A stretch of DNA of 64,000 nt. Origin: an uncultured Bacilli bacterium (GTDB lineage: Bacteria; Bacillota_I; Bacilli_A; RF39; UBA660). Shown here piece by piece: positions 42,841-52,204 of this stretch. Location of the stretch: positions 9,601 to 73,600 of the forward strand of contig CAKONK010000008.1 of assembly GCA_934097085.1 (NCBI GenBank), given 5' to 3'. Under the pieces are notes generated by a model. That model searched no databases, was not told the DNA's origin, and saw only the letters and a program-made list of their open reading frames with translations. The translations under genes were made by a program, and so were the position numbers. The stretch's first letter is position 1, and each line of letters opens with the position of its first letter.

Positions 42841-43752
42841 ATGATAGATAAAATAATACAAACTAAAAATCATAGTTATGAAATGCCTGAAAAGAAAGAT
42901 AATATTAAAATTAAAACTTTTGGAGATTTACATTACTTCAAAAAATTTGATGATAGAAAACTTGAACTTATTAGTGAAAATTTATCAAAAGAAGAATTAG
43001 AGTATCTTTGTTTAGCCGGAGACATTATTGATAGCACTGATTTTTTGAAAACACATAAAGAAAAAAGCGAAAAGTTACTTTTATGGTTTGAAAGTTTAAG
43101 TAAAAAATATAAAACTTTTGTTAATTTAGGTGCACATGACTTTACTACATGTGACTTTAAGCAAGGACAAAAAGACTTCCCCGAAGGTTATTGGAAAGAG
43201 GCAAACTCAATTAAAAATGTTTATGTATCACATTATGAACCATATTATGAAGATGATAAAGTAATAGTATTTTCTTTAGAACTTCCATATGAATATTATT
43301 TTAATGGAACTGGTAATGAAAGTAAGGAATATTTACTTAATAAACTCGAATTTGCCAAAAAATATACAAATTATGTGAGTAATTTAGATAATTCAAAAGT
43401 TAAAATATTAATAGTACATTCACCAATATATATGACTGATCCAAAAGTTATTTCTTATATAAAAGAATTCGATTTTATCTTTTGTGGACATATGCATAAT
43501 GGTATGGTATTTCCAATTATAGATGATTTAGTCTCAAATAATAAAGGAATAATTGCTCCGAATAAAACATTATTTCCAGATAACGCAAGAGGTACAAAAA
43601 CTATTACTGTTGATGGACACCAAATTCATTTGATTATTAATGGAGGAATAACTAAACTTCAGGAAAGTGCAGGATTTCTTGGCCACTTTAATGGATTTTA
43701 TCCAATGAGTATAGATAAAGTTGATGTTAATAAAAGAGTACTTAGAAAGTAG
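42841..43752 (+). CDS. Metallophosphoesterase
   Basis: A 303-residue calcineurin-like phosphoesterase. The metal site is seen in FGDLHY, LAGDIIDS, NLGAHDF (in place of GNHE), IVHSPIY and CGHMHNG. No signal peptide is visible, so it should be cytoplasmic. The substrate is unknown. It has its own promoter with a GGGGGG ribosome site and ends in a terminator. Confidence 0.88.
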   Translation: MIDKIIQTKNHSYEMPEKKDNIKIKTFGDLHYFKKFDDRKLELISENLSKEELEYLCLAGDIIDSTDFLKTHKEKSEKLLLWFESLSKKYKTFVNLGAHDFTTCDFKQGQKDFPEGYWKEANSIKNVYVSHYEPYYEDDKVIVFSLELPYEYYFNGTGNESKEYLLNKLEFAKKYTNYVSNLDNSKVKILIVHSPIYMTDPKVISYIKEFDFIFCGHMHNGMVFPIIDDLVSNNKGIIAPNKTLFPDNARGTKTITVDGHQIHLIINGGITKLQESAGFLGHFNGFYPMSIDKVDVNKRVLRK

Positions 43753-43772
43753 ATGATGATTCTACTTTTTTT
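43746..43772 (+). terminator. Intrinsic terminator
   Basis: AAAGTAGA (43746-43753) pairs with TCTACTTT (43761-43768), and seven T run through its end. Confidence 0.88.
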
Positions 43773-43824
43773 ATTGAATAATAAATATATATATGTTAGA
43801 ATATTTTCAGTTGTGGGGGAAATT

Positions 43825-45189
43825 ATGGAAAAAATATCTTATGAAAAATTTGTAAAACTATTAAATGAATTTACTGTTTTTGATGAAGTTACATTAAAAA
43901 GTTTATATAAAAAATATGGAAAAAATTTAATTGATTCTTATTTTGATATGATATGTAGTAACTTAAATGAACAAGAATTTATGATATTTTCTAAAAAGTA
44001 TTCTTGCTTTTTTGATAATATAGTTTTAAATGAACTTAATGATGATTTTGATCTCTCTTCACTTAAATCATTAAATTACACATTTTACTTTTTAGGTGCA
44101 AAAGATACTTCTTTAATGAGTCAAAATGAAGAAATTTATTATGGTACTATATTAAAAGAAGCAAAAGAGAATTTACAAGTTTGTCAAGATAGTGAAAATT
44201 TATACCCAATTTTATGTGAACTGGATATAATAAAATCCTTATATTTTAGTGGTAATGCCAGAATAGATTTGTTAAAAGATATAAAGTCATTACCATATAA
44301 ATTACATGATGATAATATTTTTAAAGGAAGTTTAGATAATATTAAATTATATTTAAAAATCAAAGATAATTTAAGTTACGATGAATTACAGAATCATTTT
44401 AAAGGTATTGAATATGCAAAAGTAATAGGGAATATAGTTTATCAACTAGAATTATTAAAAAAATATGTTATTGCTAAAAATAATTTCTTTAAAAGAAATA
44501 TTAAATTACTTTATTTTGTAGCAAAAAAATATTATAACTATAATTTGTCTTGTTTAGATTTAATACAGGAGGGTACTTTAGGGTTAATCGAAGCTATAAA
44601 TAAATATGACTATACAAAAGGAAATAGATTTTCTACCTATGCAACATATTGGATAAAACAAAAAATATTGCGAGCACTTGTTACAAAAGGTGACACTATT
44701 CGTAAACCTTATTTAGCTATTAAGCAGAAAAAACAATATAATGAATTTATTTCAGAATATTTTCTTAAAAATAATAAATATCCAAGCATTGATGAAATAT
44801 CAGAAAACACAGGAATATGTGTAAGTGAATTAAATGATTTAATTACTAATTATGGTAGCTGTCTTTCTTTAGATTGTCCTATTTTATCTGATGAAGAAGA
44901 TTCTTCATTAAAAAATGTTATTCCAGATGGAAAAGAAAGTATAGAAACCACTATTATTGATAAAGAATTATTAAGGATAATTGAAAAATCTTTTTCAGAA
45001 TGCTTAAGTGAAAGAGAAATTGATGTTATTCAAGGCAGATTTGGTTTAAATGGAAAAGATGAAATGACTCTTGAACATTTAGCTAAAGAGTATGGTGTTA
45101 GTAGACAAAGAATAAAACAAATAGAGCAAAAATCTTTAAAAAAACTGAAAAATAATGATAATAAATTCGGGTTAAAGGATTATTTATAA
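43825..45189 (+). CDS. Sigma-70 family factor with a novel N-terminal domain
   Basis: A 454-residue sigma factor. From about residue 225 it has region 2 (LLYFVAKKYY...LIQEGTLGLIEAI, FSTYATYWIKQKI), region 3 (TIRKPYLAI...PSIDEISE) and a full region 4 ending VSRQRIKQIEQKSLKKLK. This is the arrangement of primary-type sigma factors. The first 220 residues are helical and acidic and are not the usual region 1. The start at 43825 has GTGGGGG upstream. It is probably an alternative or second primary-like sigma factor for RNA polymerase. Housekeeping rpoD usually lies beside dnaG, which is absent here. Confidence 0.8.
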   Translation: MEKISYEKFVKLLNEFTVFDEVTLKSLYKKYGKNLIDSYFDMICSNLNEQEFMIFSKKYSCFFDNIVLNELNDDFDLSSLKSLNYTFYFLGAKDTSLMSQNEEIYYGTILKEAKENLQVCQDSENLYPILCELDIIKSLYFSGNARIDLLKDIKSLPYKLHDDNIFKGSLDNIKLYLKIKDNLSYDELQNHFKGIEYAKVIGNIVYQLELLKKYVIAKNNFFKRNIKLLYFVAKKYYNYNLSCLDLIQEGTLGLIEAINKYDYTKGNRFSTYATYWIKQKILRALVTKGDTIRKPYLAIKQKKQYNEFISEYFLKNNKYPSIDEISENTGICVSELNDLITNYGSCLSLDCPILSDEEDSSLKNVIPDGKESIETTIIDKELLRIIEKSFSECLSEREIDVIQGRFGLNGKDEMTLEHLAKEYGVSRQRIKQIEQKSLKKLKNNDNKFGLKDYL

Positions 45190-45278
45190 TATCTAATAAA
45201 TACTTTACATGTTAAATAAAAAGTTAGTGTCAAAAGCACCATTTTGTGCTATACTAAAAATATAGTAGGTGTTGTAAA

Positions 45279-47591
45279 GTGAATATTAAGGGTTTAACAA
45301 ATGCTGAGGTTAATGAAAGAAAACAAAAAGGTTTAATAAATTATGTTGATGAACCTAAGACAAAAACTATAAAAGAAATTATTAAAACTAATTCATTAAC
45401 ATATTTTAATTTTTTAAATATAGCCTTAGGATTAATGGTTTTAATAAGTGGAATAGTTTCCGGAAAATTTTTATATGCTTTAAAAAATTGTCTTTTTGTT
45501 AATGTTATTTTTACTAATACAATTATAAGCATAGTCGAAGAAATTCTTGCTAAAAAAACAATTGATAAACTAAGCGTAGTTGCGGATAGTAAAATTAATG
45601 TAATTCGTGATAATGAAAGTGTTTCTTTATCAAGAGAACAACTTGTTATTGATGATGTTTGTAATTATGAAATAGGGAATCAAGTAGTTACGGACTCAAT
45701 AATATTATCAGGAACTTGTGAAGTAAATGAAGCATTTATAACCGGAGAAGAAAAAGTAATTACAAAAGAGAAAGGCGATACATTGACAAGTGGATCGTTT
45801 ATTGTAAGTGGTAATGTCTATGCAAAAGTAATCCATATTGGGAAAGATAATTATATTTCTAAAATTACTAGTGAAACAAAATATATTAAAAAAACAAATT
45901 CAGTTATTTATAATTCATTTGAAAAAATGCTAAAAGTTTTAAGTATCTTGCTTATCCCAATAGGTATATTATTTTTTATAAATCAAATGGGTATTACTAA
46001 AAGTATTCCTGATTCACTTATGAGTATGGTTAGTGCATTAATTGGTATGATTCCCGAAGGCCTTGTACTTTTAACATCATCGGCAATGGCGGTAAGTGTT
46101 ATTAGACTAAAAAAATATAATGTTTTAGTTCAAGATTTGTATTCAATTGAAAACCTTGCAAGAGTTGATACACTATGTTTAGATAAAACAGGTACCATTA
46201 CCGAAGGGGTTATGGAAGTAAAAAATATTGTACCGCTTAAAAAGGTAAGTGAAAAGGAGATTAAAAAAATATTATCCTCTTATGTTAATGCACTTTTAGA
46301 CCCATCCCCAACATTTAAGGCTATTGAAAATTTTGTAAGTGATATTAAATACAAAGATGAAGCTTTAGAAACACTATCATTTTCTAGTGTTCGTAAATAT
46401 TCAGCAGTAAAGTTTAATGATTGTGTGTACTTTTTAGGTAGCCCTGAAAATTTATATAAAGGAAAAATCAAAGGAATAGCAAATTACCAAGATGACTATA
46501 GAGTTTTACTTTTGGCAAAGGGTGAAAATTTAAAAAATATTAAGGAAGTTAATCCAATTGCTTTAATTCTTATTCAAGACAAAATTAAAGAAAATGCTGA
46601 TGTTACCTTAAATTATTTTAAAGAGCAAGGAATTGATATTAAAATAATAAGTGGAGATAATCCAATAACGGTTTCAAAAATTGCTCAAAGGTCAGGTATT
46701 ACAGACATTAGATGCATAGATATGTCCACGGTAAGTGATGAAGAAATACCTAATATAATTGAAAATTATAATATTTTAGGTAGAGTTAAACCAGATCAAA
46801 AGAAAAAAATTGTTATTGCCCTTAAGGATAAAGAACATTTCGTAGGAATGACTGGTGATGGAGTAAATGATTGTCTTGCTTTAAAAGAAAGTGATTGTTC
46901 TATTGCGATGGCAAATGGTGCAGATGCTGCCAAAAATGTAAGCCAGTTTGTACTTCTTGATTCAAAAATAGATAATCTACCACTTATTTTAAAAGAGGGG
47001 AGAAGAAGCATTAATAATATAGAAAGAAGCTCTTCACTTCTTCTTAGTAAAACAATATTTACAATAATTTTAATTATTGCTTGTATATTCTTAAATACGG
47101 AATATTTCTTTATACCAATTCATTTAACACTAATTACATTCTTTACAATTGGTGTGCCTTCATTTATTTTAGCATTAGAACCTAATCATGAACTTGTTAA
47201 AGGAAATTTCCTTTTAAAGGTATTTTTAAAGGCTCTTCCAAGTGCTTTAACAGTTGTATTTAATGTAGTAATTATTAAGTTATTTCAAATTAATTTTGGC
47301 CTTTCGCAAGAATTATGTTCAACCCTTACAGTATTTTTAACCGCTATAACAGGATTTATATTCTTAAATTATATTTGTAAACCATATAATCTTTTAAGGG
47401 GAGTAATGATGTGCGTGCTATTCTTAGCTTTTGAATATTGTGCACTTTATCAATATGCATTTTTCAATATAAGTAATATTAATAAGGATACTATTTTAGT
47501 ATTTATAGTTTTATTTATTTGTAGTATGTATATTTTTGATAAACTTAAATCACTTTCAAATTATATATTAAGAAAAACAAATAATATCTAA
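45279..47591 (+). CDS. Cation-transporting P-type ATPase (PEGL type)
   Basis: A 770-residue P-type ATPase with GTG as start. The actuator motif is FITGEEK, the membrane motif PEGLVLLTSSA replaces the metal CPC, the phosphorylation site is CLDKTGT, and TGDGVNDCLALKESD closes the hinge. About ten membrane helices are visible. PEGL pumps such as CtpE move calcium or related ions, so the export of Ca or another hard divalent cation is plausible. It has an extended -10 promoter (TGTGCTATACT at about 45246). Confidence 0.85.
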   Translation: MNIKGLTNAEVNERKQKGLINYVDEPKTKTIKEIIKTNSLTYFNFLNIALGLMVLISGIVSGKFLYALKNCLFVNVIFTNTIISIVEEILAKKTIDKLSVVADSKINVIRDNESVSLSREQLVIDDVCNYEIGNQVVTDSIILSGTCEVNEAFITGEEKVITKEKGDTLTSGSFIVSGNVYAKVIHIGKDNYISKITSETKYIKKTNSVIYNSFEKMLKVLSILLIPIGILFFINQMGITKSIPDSLMSMVSALIGMIPEGLVLLTSSAMAVSVIRLKKYNVLVQDLYSIENLARVDTLCLDKTGTITEGVMEVKNIVPLKKVSEKEIKKILSSYVNALLDPSPTFKAIENFVSDIKYKDEALETLSFSSVRKYSAVKFNDCVYFLGSPENLYKGKIKGIANYQDDYRVLLLAKGENLKNIKEVNPIALILIQDKIKENADVTLNYFKEQGIDIKIISGDNPITVSKIAQRSGITDIRCIDMSTVSDEEIPNIIENYNILGRVKPDQKKKIVIALKDKEHFVGMTGDGVNDCLALKESDCSIAMANGADAAKNVSQFVLLDSKIDNLPLILKEGRRSINNIERSSSLLLSKTIFTIILIIACIFLNTEYFFIPIHLTLITFFTIGVPSFILALEPNHELVKGNFLLKVFLKALPSALTVVFNVVIIKLFQINFGLSQELCSTLTVFLTAITGFIFLNYICKPYNLLRGVMMCVLFLAFEYCALYQYAFFNISNINKDTILVFIVLFICSMYIFDKLKSLSNYILRKTNNI

Positions 47592-47597
47592 ACCACT

Positions 47598-47627
47598 TGC
47601 ATAAATATATAGATTAATGATATATTA
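47598..47627 (+). promoter_or_regulatory. Putative promoter for an RNA converging on the small toxin-like gene
   Basis: TTGCAT (47598-47603), 18 bases and TATATT (47622-47627). A transcript from about 47634 would start with two hairpins (AACGTGAA/TTCACGTT and CCAAATT/AATTTGG) and run into the 3' end of the minus-strand peptide gene. Confidence 0.45.
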
Positions 47628-47689
47628 TAAATAGGTGAACGTGAAGGAAGTTCACGTTACCAAATTTTTTGAGAATTTGGAAACGCTAT

Positions 47690-47839
47690 TCAGGCAAGCA
47701 TTGCTATAATTAACTCAATAATGAGCAATAATAGCTTTACTAAAACTTGAACGGCGTTTTCTATTGCATCAAAGTTGTAATAACAAATCAGAAATAGTAT
47801 GCATAAAAACTCGAATTTAATTATCTTATCTTTAGACAT
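47690..47839 (-). CDS. 49-residue hydrophobic peptide, possible type I toxin
   Basis: Not a long reading frame, but it has a near-perfect AAGGAGG site nine bases before its ATG and its own promoter. The peptide has a short charged start (MSKDKIIKFEF), then two hydrophobic stretches (LCILFLICYY and VLVKLLLLIIELIIAMLA). A leader of about 80 bases with a TGGC-AAC-GCCA hairpin precedes it. Small membrane toxins of type I systems look like this, and an opposing RNA may overlap its 3' end. It matches no named toxin that I know. Confidence 0.6.
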   Translation of the reverse strand: MSKDKIIKFEFLCILFLICYYNFDAIENAVQVLVKLLLLIIELIIAMLA

Positions 47840-47927
47840 AAGCATCATCCTCCTTCCAGAATTTTTGATTTATTTCAAACCCCCTGAAAATTGGTGGCAA
47901 CGCCAGTTCCTGCACGTTCGAGTAGTT

Positions 47928-47955
47928 ATTATATACATATATTTTAGTATTGCAA
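47928..47955 (-). promoter_or_regulatory. Promoter of the 49-residue peptide
   Basis: On the minus strand TTGCAA (47955-47950), 16 bases and TATAAT (47933-47928), giving a start near 47921. Confidence 0.65.
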
Positions 47956-48088
47956 TAACTTCGACAAAACATGTCAAAATAAGACATAAGTTAGTTATAA
48001 AAATATAAAATTAGCATAGAAATATGTTAATTATTTTATTGTTTCATTTTCCTATATGTGCTATTATTAAATTATGGTAGGAGGTTGC

Positions 48089-48553
48089 ATGGAAGAGAAA
48101 TTAGAAAAATTGATGAAAAGATTAGATAAGTCTTTGTCTAAAGATAAAACAATGAAAAAAATTTTAATTGCTATTTCAATATTTATGTGTTTTTTTATGG
48201 TAATATGCAGTAAATTAATGTTTAATCGTATGAACAGTTATAATGGAATTATTAAATTATTATTAATTCTTATCGGAGGCATTTTTATATTTTCATCAAT
48301 AGTTTTTGTTTTGGTAGCATTAGATTTATTTATTAAAAAGAATGAAAAACTGCTTAATGTAATTAGTTTAATAATTTATTTAGCATTTCTAATATTTTGG
48401 TTTGGAAGTTTAATTTATTATGATTATTCATTAATAAATAATTGGAATAATTCAAGTTTAAAAGAACTTCTTTGTACTATATTCTTATATTTACCAGGAC
48501 TATTTATGAGCTATACTACTTATAGAAAAATAAGATATGGGGTGAATGCATGA
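48089..48553 (+). CDS. Small four-helix membrane protein A
   Basis: A 154-residue protein with a charged N-terminus and four membrane helices. A WFGSLIYYDYSLI motif precedes the last helix, closely like WFSPLIYFDYTVI in the next protein. GGAGG precedes the ATG at 48089. It is first of five genes each joined by a four-base ATGA overlap. Confidence 0.7.
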   Translation: MEEKLEKLMKRLDKSLSKDKTMKKILIAISIFMCFFMVICSKLMFNRMNSYNGIIKLLLILIGGIFIFSSIVFVLVALDLFIKKNEKLLNVISLIIYLAFLIFWFGSLIYYDYSLINNWNNSSLKELLCTIFLYLPGLFMSYTTYRKIRYGVNA

Positions 48554-48960
48554 AAAAGTTTGATAAAGTTACTAGAATATTATATACAATTATTTATAGT
48601 GTAGGAATTTTAGCAATTTTTTTGTTTTGGAAATTTTTTGTAAAAAATATCTTTTCTAGTATTGATTCTATTTCAATGTTTATGATATTATTTTCTATTG
48701 CAATGCTACTTGGAATATATTCCAATGCTTGTCAAATTGTTAAATTATATAATGAAGAAGCAGGTAAGAAAATGTATAGAATTTTTAGTAATATGTTTTA
48801 TATAGTATTTATGCTAATGTGGTTTTCCCCTTTAATATATTTTGATTACACAGTTATTAAAGATTATCATGGACTATTATTTTCTTTTATCTTTTATATT
48901 CCAGGTTTTATAATGGTTAAAAAAGTAATAGAAACAATAAAAGAGGGGAGAACTTTATGA
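48550..48960 (+). CDS. Small four-helix membrane protein B
   Basis: A 136-residue paralog of the preceding protein, with four membrane helices, a basic loop (LYNEEAGKKMYR) and the WFSPLIYFDY motif. It is translationally coupled on both sides by ATGA overlaps. The C-terminal domain of the protein at 23520 follows the same plan. Function unknown. Confidence 0.7.
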   Translation: MKKFDKVTRILYTIIYSVGILAIFLFWKFFVKNIFSSIDSISMFMILFSIAMLLGIYSNACQIVKLYNEEAGKKMYRIFSNMFYIVFMLMWFSPLIYFDYTVIKDYHGLLFSFIFYIPGFIMVKKVIETIKEGRTL

Positions 48961-49388
48961 TGGAAAAGAAAGAAAAAATTATATATGCAATTTGTTATGG
49001 AGTTTTATCATTGGCATTTGTTTTTACTAGTATTTTTATTTTTAGAACTTTATTTAAGGAACCAGGATTCATTATAATTATAAAGTTATTATATGCTATT
49101 GTTTTTTTACTATGTTCTTATATGATTGCAACAAGTGTTATTAAAATATTTAATAAAGAGTCTGGTAAAATGATTTATAAAAAACTTTATGATAAATTTA
49201 TGTTTTCTTTTATGTTACTAATATTAGTTTCATCAATTTATATGTTTTATGATTTGCTTAAAAAATGGAACGAAATAGGATTGTCTGGAGCTATAGCCAC
49301 AATTTTTTTAGTTTTAATGATGTTTGTTCTTTCTATTGTTGAATTAATTAAATTATTTAAAAAAATTAAATATACGAGGTATTTATGA
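48957..49388 (+). CDS. Small four-helix membrane protein C
   Basis: A 143-residue third paralog with the loop IFNKESGKMIYKKLYD, parallel to that of protein B, but without the WF..LIY.DY motif. Two consecutive ATG codons start it; the first overlaps the previous stop by four bases. Confidence 0.7.
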   Translation: MMEKKEKIIYAICYGVLSLAFVFTSIFIFRTLFKEPGFIIIIKLLYAIVFLLCSYMIATSVIKIFNKESGKMIYKKLYDKFMFSFMLLILVSSIYMFYDLLKKWNEIGLSGAIATIFLVLMMFVLSIVELIKLFKKIKYTRYL

Positions 49389-50473
49389 TTTATCCAGATT
49401 ATAAAAATAATATTGTTAATATAGCAGGTAGTATTGAAAAGTATTTTGATTTAAAAAGTGATGTTTCTTCACTCGGGGAAATTGATGAAGTATTAAATAC
49501 TTATAAACCTAAAAATGTAGCAGTTATTTTATTTGATGGAATGGGTTATAACTTAATAAATAAAAAAATACCTAATACATTTTTAGTAAATAATATAGTT
49601 AAAAAAGTTACCTCGACTTGTCCAGCCACTACCACTAGTGCTACAACTTCGATTATGACAGGAAAATATCCTTGCACGCATGGTTATTTAGGATGGGATA
49701 TGTACTATAAAAATGAAAATGCTTTTGTAACAATGTTTACAAATACGTATAAAGACGGTGATAAAGAATATCCCTTTAATATTGCAGAAAAATATTTTCC
49801 TTATAAAACAATTACTGATAGAATTTTAGAAAATGGTAAATATCATTCAAAAGTTGTGTTTCCAATTAAGTATGAAGAAACATATAAAGATATTGATGAA
49901 ATGCTATCTATGATAAAATCAAATTTAAGTATAAAAGAAAAAAATTATATTTATGCCTATTATATGGATCTTGATAGCTCTTTGCATGAAAAAGGTAATG
50001 ATAGTAAAAAAGTATTATCGATTTTAAAAATGATTAATGATAAATGTGAAAAGTTTGCAAATGGAATAAAAGATACTTTATTAATTATTACAGCAGATCA
50101 TGGTCATATTGATAGTGAGTATATTTATTTATGCGATTATCCTGATTTATTTGATTTAATTATAGATAATATTTGGCTTGAGGGAAGATGCTGTGCATTT
50201 AATGTAACAAATAAAGTTTTATTTAAAAAGTTATTTAATAAATACTTTTCTTCATATTTTAAATTAATGAGTAAAAATGAAATAAGAGAATCTAAAATAT
50301 TTGGTCTTAATAGTGAAAATAAATATTTTTGTGATTCTATTGGAGACTTTATTGCTCTTGCGAAAAGTGATAAAATATTTAAGTATAAAAGAAAAGGACA
50401 TATATTTAAATCTAATCATGCAGGTTTTACAGAAGATGAAATGTATGTACCACTTATAATGGTGAAAAAATGA
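49385..50473 (+). CDS. Alkaline-phosphatase-superfamily phosphodiesterase
   Basis: A 362-residue enzyme of the type I phosphodiesterase/nucleotide pyrophosphatase group. VILFDGMG begins the metal site, the threonine nucleophile is in STCPATTTSATTS, ITADHGHID gives the second site, and FKSNHAGFT the last histidine. No signal peptide is visible, so it acts in the cytoplasm, perhaps on nucleotides or phosphodiesters. It is coupled by ATGA overlaps to a membrane protein before it and a HEPN protein after it. Confidence 0.85.
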   Translation: MIYPDYKNNIVNIAGSIEKYFDLKSDVSSLGEIDEVLNTYKPKNVAVILFDGMGYNLINKKIPNTFLVNNIVKKVTSTCPATTTSATTSIMTGKYPCTHGYLGWDMYYKNENAFVTMFTNTYKDGDKEYPFNIAEKYFPYKTITDRILENGKYHSKVVFPIKYEETYKDIDEMLSMIKSNLSIKEKNYIYAYYMDLDSSLHEKGNDSKKVLSILKMINDKCEKFANGIKDTLLIITADHGHIDSEYIYLCDYPDLFDLIIDNIWLEGRCCAFNVTNKVLFKKLFNKYFSSYFKLMSKNEIRESKIFGLNSENKYFCDSIGDFIALAKSDKIFKYKRKGHIFKSNHAGFTEDEMYVPLIMVKK

Positions 50474-52134
50474 ATAAAGAAGAAACTATAATAAAATATT
50501 TTAAAAGTAATTATGCGTATAATTTGTTTTTAATGGGATTTATATTTAAAAATCCAATATATAGTGAATATATTTTAGATAAAGAGTACTTAAATGGTGC
50601 AACAGTGGGAATTATTTCAAGTATACTTCTTGCAACAAAAGAAAAAATGGTTGACAAAAATAATAATATTTTACTTCCTTTTTCATTAATGGAAAAAAAT
50701 GTAAATTTAATTGCTAATAAAACAATAGATGGTTATGAAATAAATGGTTATACTTTTAAAGATAGCTATACTTTAGTTACTACGATTAGAAATAAACTAG
50801 CTCATGGAGAATATTTAATAGATTTTGCTCATAATAGAGTTATATTAAAAGTATCAGGTAATGATATAGTTATACCTATTTCAAAATTATCTACTTTTAT
50901 TGTTGCAAGTTTTTCTTCGACACTTCAAAATTATAATGTTTCTTCTTTTTCTAGAAATTTTGTTTTTTCAAAAAGTATTTCTGGTAAGGATAAAGAAAAA
51001 TATTCATTAAATGAATATAAAAATATGATTTCATCTTACTATAGATATAATATTACTATTAAAAGAAAAGATGGAAGTAATATTGAAAAAAATGTATTCG
51101 ATAGATTTAATATGGTAGTATCTTCATTTGCTTCATCTCTTGATTTAAAAGAGTTATTAGAATTTGAAAGATTAGTTAAAAATGATTATGAAGTAACTTG
51201 GAATAAAATTAGTACTAAAGGGGAAAATATAGGTGCAGTGGCTAATTATCTTTATAATAGTATTTCTCAAAATACATCATATAATGACGTTATGAAAATT
51301 GTAGGACATGAGGTAGATAAGTTATTTAATAAAGATAAATATGAAAACTTTTCTATTATTAATGCTGGTATTTATAATCTTGTTTTACTTGATTCAATTA
51401 AAAGTACTAATTCGATAGAATATGAGAAAGTATTTCAAGAAGTTGTTGATAAATATGAGTATTTATATATTTCTACAGAAACATTAGCTCAAAGTTTAAT
51501 ATCTTCGTTTAATGCTTTATTTGCATATGGTTATGATGATGTTTTACATAATAAAAATGAATATCAAAATTTAGATTTGGATGGTTTTGATTATTCACTT
51601 ATAGATACAAGTTCATTTAATGTTGAAGTAGAAAAAACAGATGATGGTTATATTACTGATTTAGGTGTTAAAGAAAATGCTATTAAAAATAATATAAATA
51701 AGTTAAATAATGCTTTAGTTAGTTGTAATAATAGTTTAGCAAAAGTAACTTCACTGGGAAAACTTGATGCAATAAATAAAATAAATAGTCAAATAAATAT
51801 AATTAATGGAAATCTTAATGGATATAATAATGATTTAATAAATATTCAGTCTACTATAAATAATGTAAATAGTTATGTAAATACTTATTCAAAATTAATT
51901 AAAAATGAAAAAATAATTAATGGTATTAGAAATAGTATTGCTCATGGAAACTATAAAGTTATTCAAAAAGAAACTTTAAAAGATTCTTTAATAGAGTTTA
52001 CTGATTTTTATGAAGGAAAGATTACATTTAAGGCTAGTATTAGTATTGATAATTTTGTAGAATTTCTCCATCAAAGTGCTATAGAAATGGAAAAATATTT
52101 ACCTAAAGAAGAAAAATTAGTGTTAGGAAATTAA
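50470..52134 (+). CDS. Large protein with two HEPN-type motifs
   Basis: A 554-residue soluble protein. Two copies of the HEPN motif are visible: IRNKLAHG with Arg107 and His112, and IRNSIAHG with Arg487 and His492, both Rx4H. HEPN pairs form the RNase site of many toxins and defence effectors. Between them lie a helical middle and an Asn-rich coiled-coil stretch (about 405-475). It is the last gene of a five-gene operon. No overall family is recognised; RNase activity is inferred from the motif. Confidence 0.65.
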   Translation: MNKEETIIKYFKSNYAYNLFLMGFIFKNPIYSEYILDKEYLNGATVGIISSILLATKEKMVDKNNNILLPFSLMEKNVNLIANKTIDGYEINGYTFKDSYTLVTTIRNKLAHGEYLIDFAHNRVILKVSGNDIVIPISKLSTFIVASFSSTLQNYNVSSFSRNFVFSKSISGKDKEKYSLNEYKNMISSYYRYNITIKRKDGSNIEKNVFDRFNMVVSSFASSLDLKELLEFERLVKNDYEVTWNKISTKGENIGAVANYLYNSISQNTSYNDVMKIVGHEVDKLFNKDKYENFSIINAGIYNLVLLDSIKSTNSIEYEKVFQEVVDKYEYLYISTETLAQSLISSFNALFAYGYDDVLHNKNEYQNLDLDGFDYSLIDTSSFNVEVEKTDDGYITDLGVKENAIKNNINKLNNALVSCNNSLAKVTSLGKLDAINKINSQINIINGNLNGYNNDLINIQSTINNVNSYVNTYSKLIKNEKIINGIRNSIAHGNYKVIQKETLKDSLIEFTDFYEGKITFKASISIDNFVEFLHQSAIEMEKYLPKEEKLVLGN

Positions 52135-52158
52135 CATTAATTTTTTTATAAAAAATAT

Positions 52159-52185
52159 TTAGCAAAAGGTATTGACAAGTGCTAA
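52159..52185 (+). promoter_or_regulatory. CIRCE operator 1
   Basis: A 9-9-9 arrangement: TTAGCAAAA, nine bases, AAGTGCTAA. The consensus is TTAGCACTC-N9-GAGTGCTAA; the right arm matches at eight of nine positions, the left at six. It overlaps the -35 box. Confidence 0.85.
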
Positions 52186-52200
52186 TTTGCATAATATAAT
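52172..52200 (+). promoter_or_regulatory. hrcA operon promoter
   Basis: TTGACA (52172-52177), 17 bases and TATAAT (52195-52200), between and overlapping the CIRCE sites. Confidence 0.9.
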
Positions 52201-52204
52201 AGTG

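Noticed and set aside
47799..48008. Plus-strand 69-codon frame
   Set aside because: It has no ribosome site and lies opposite the leader and start of the minus-strand peptide gene, which has strong signals.
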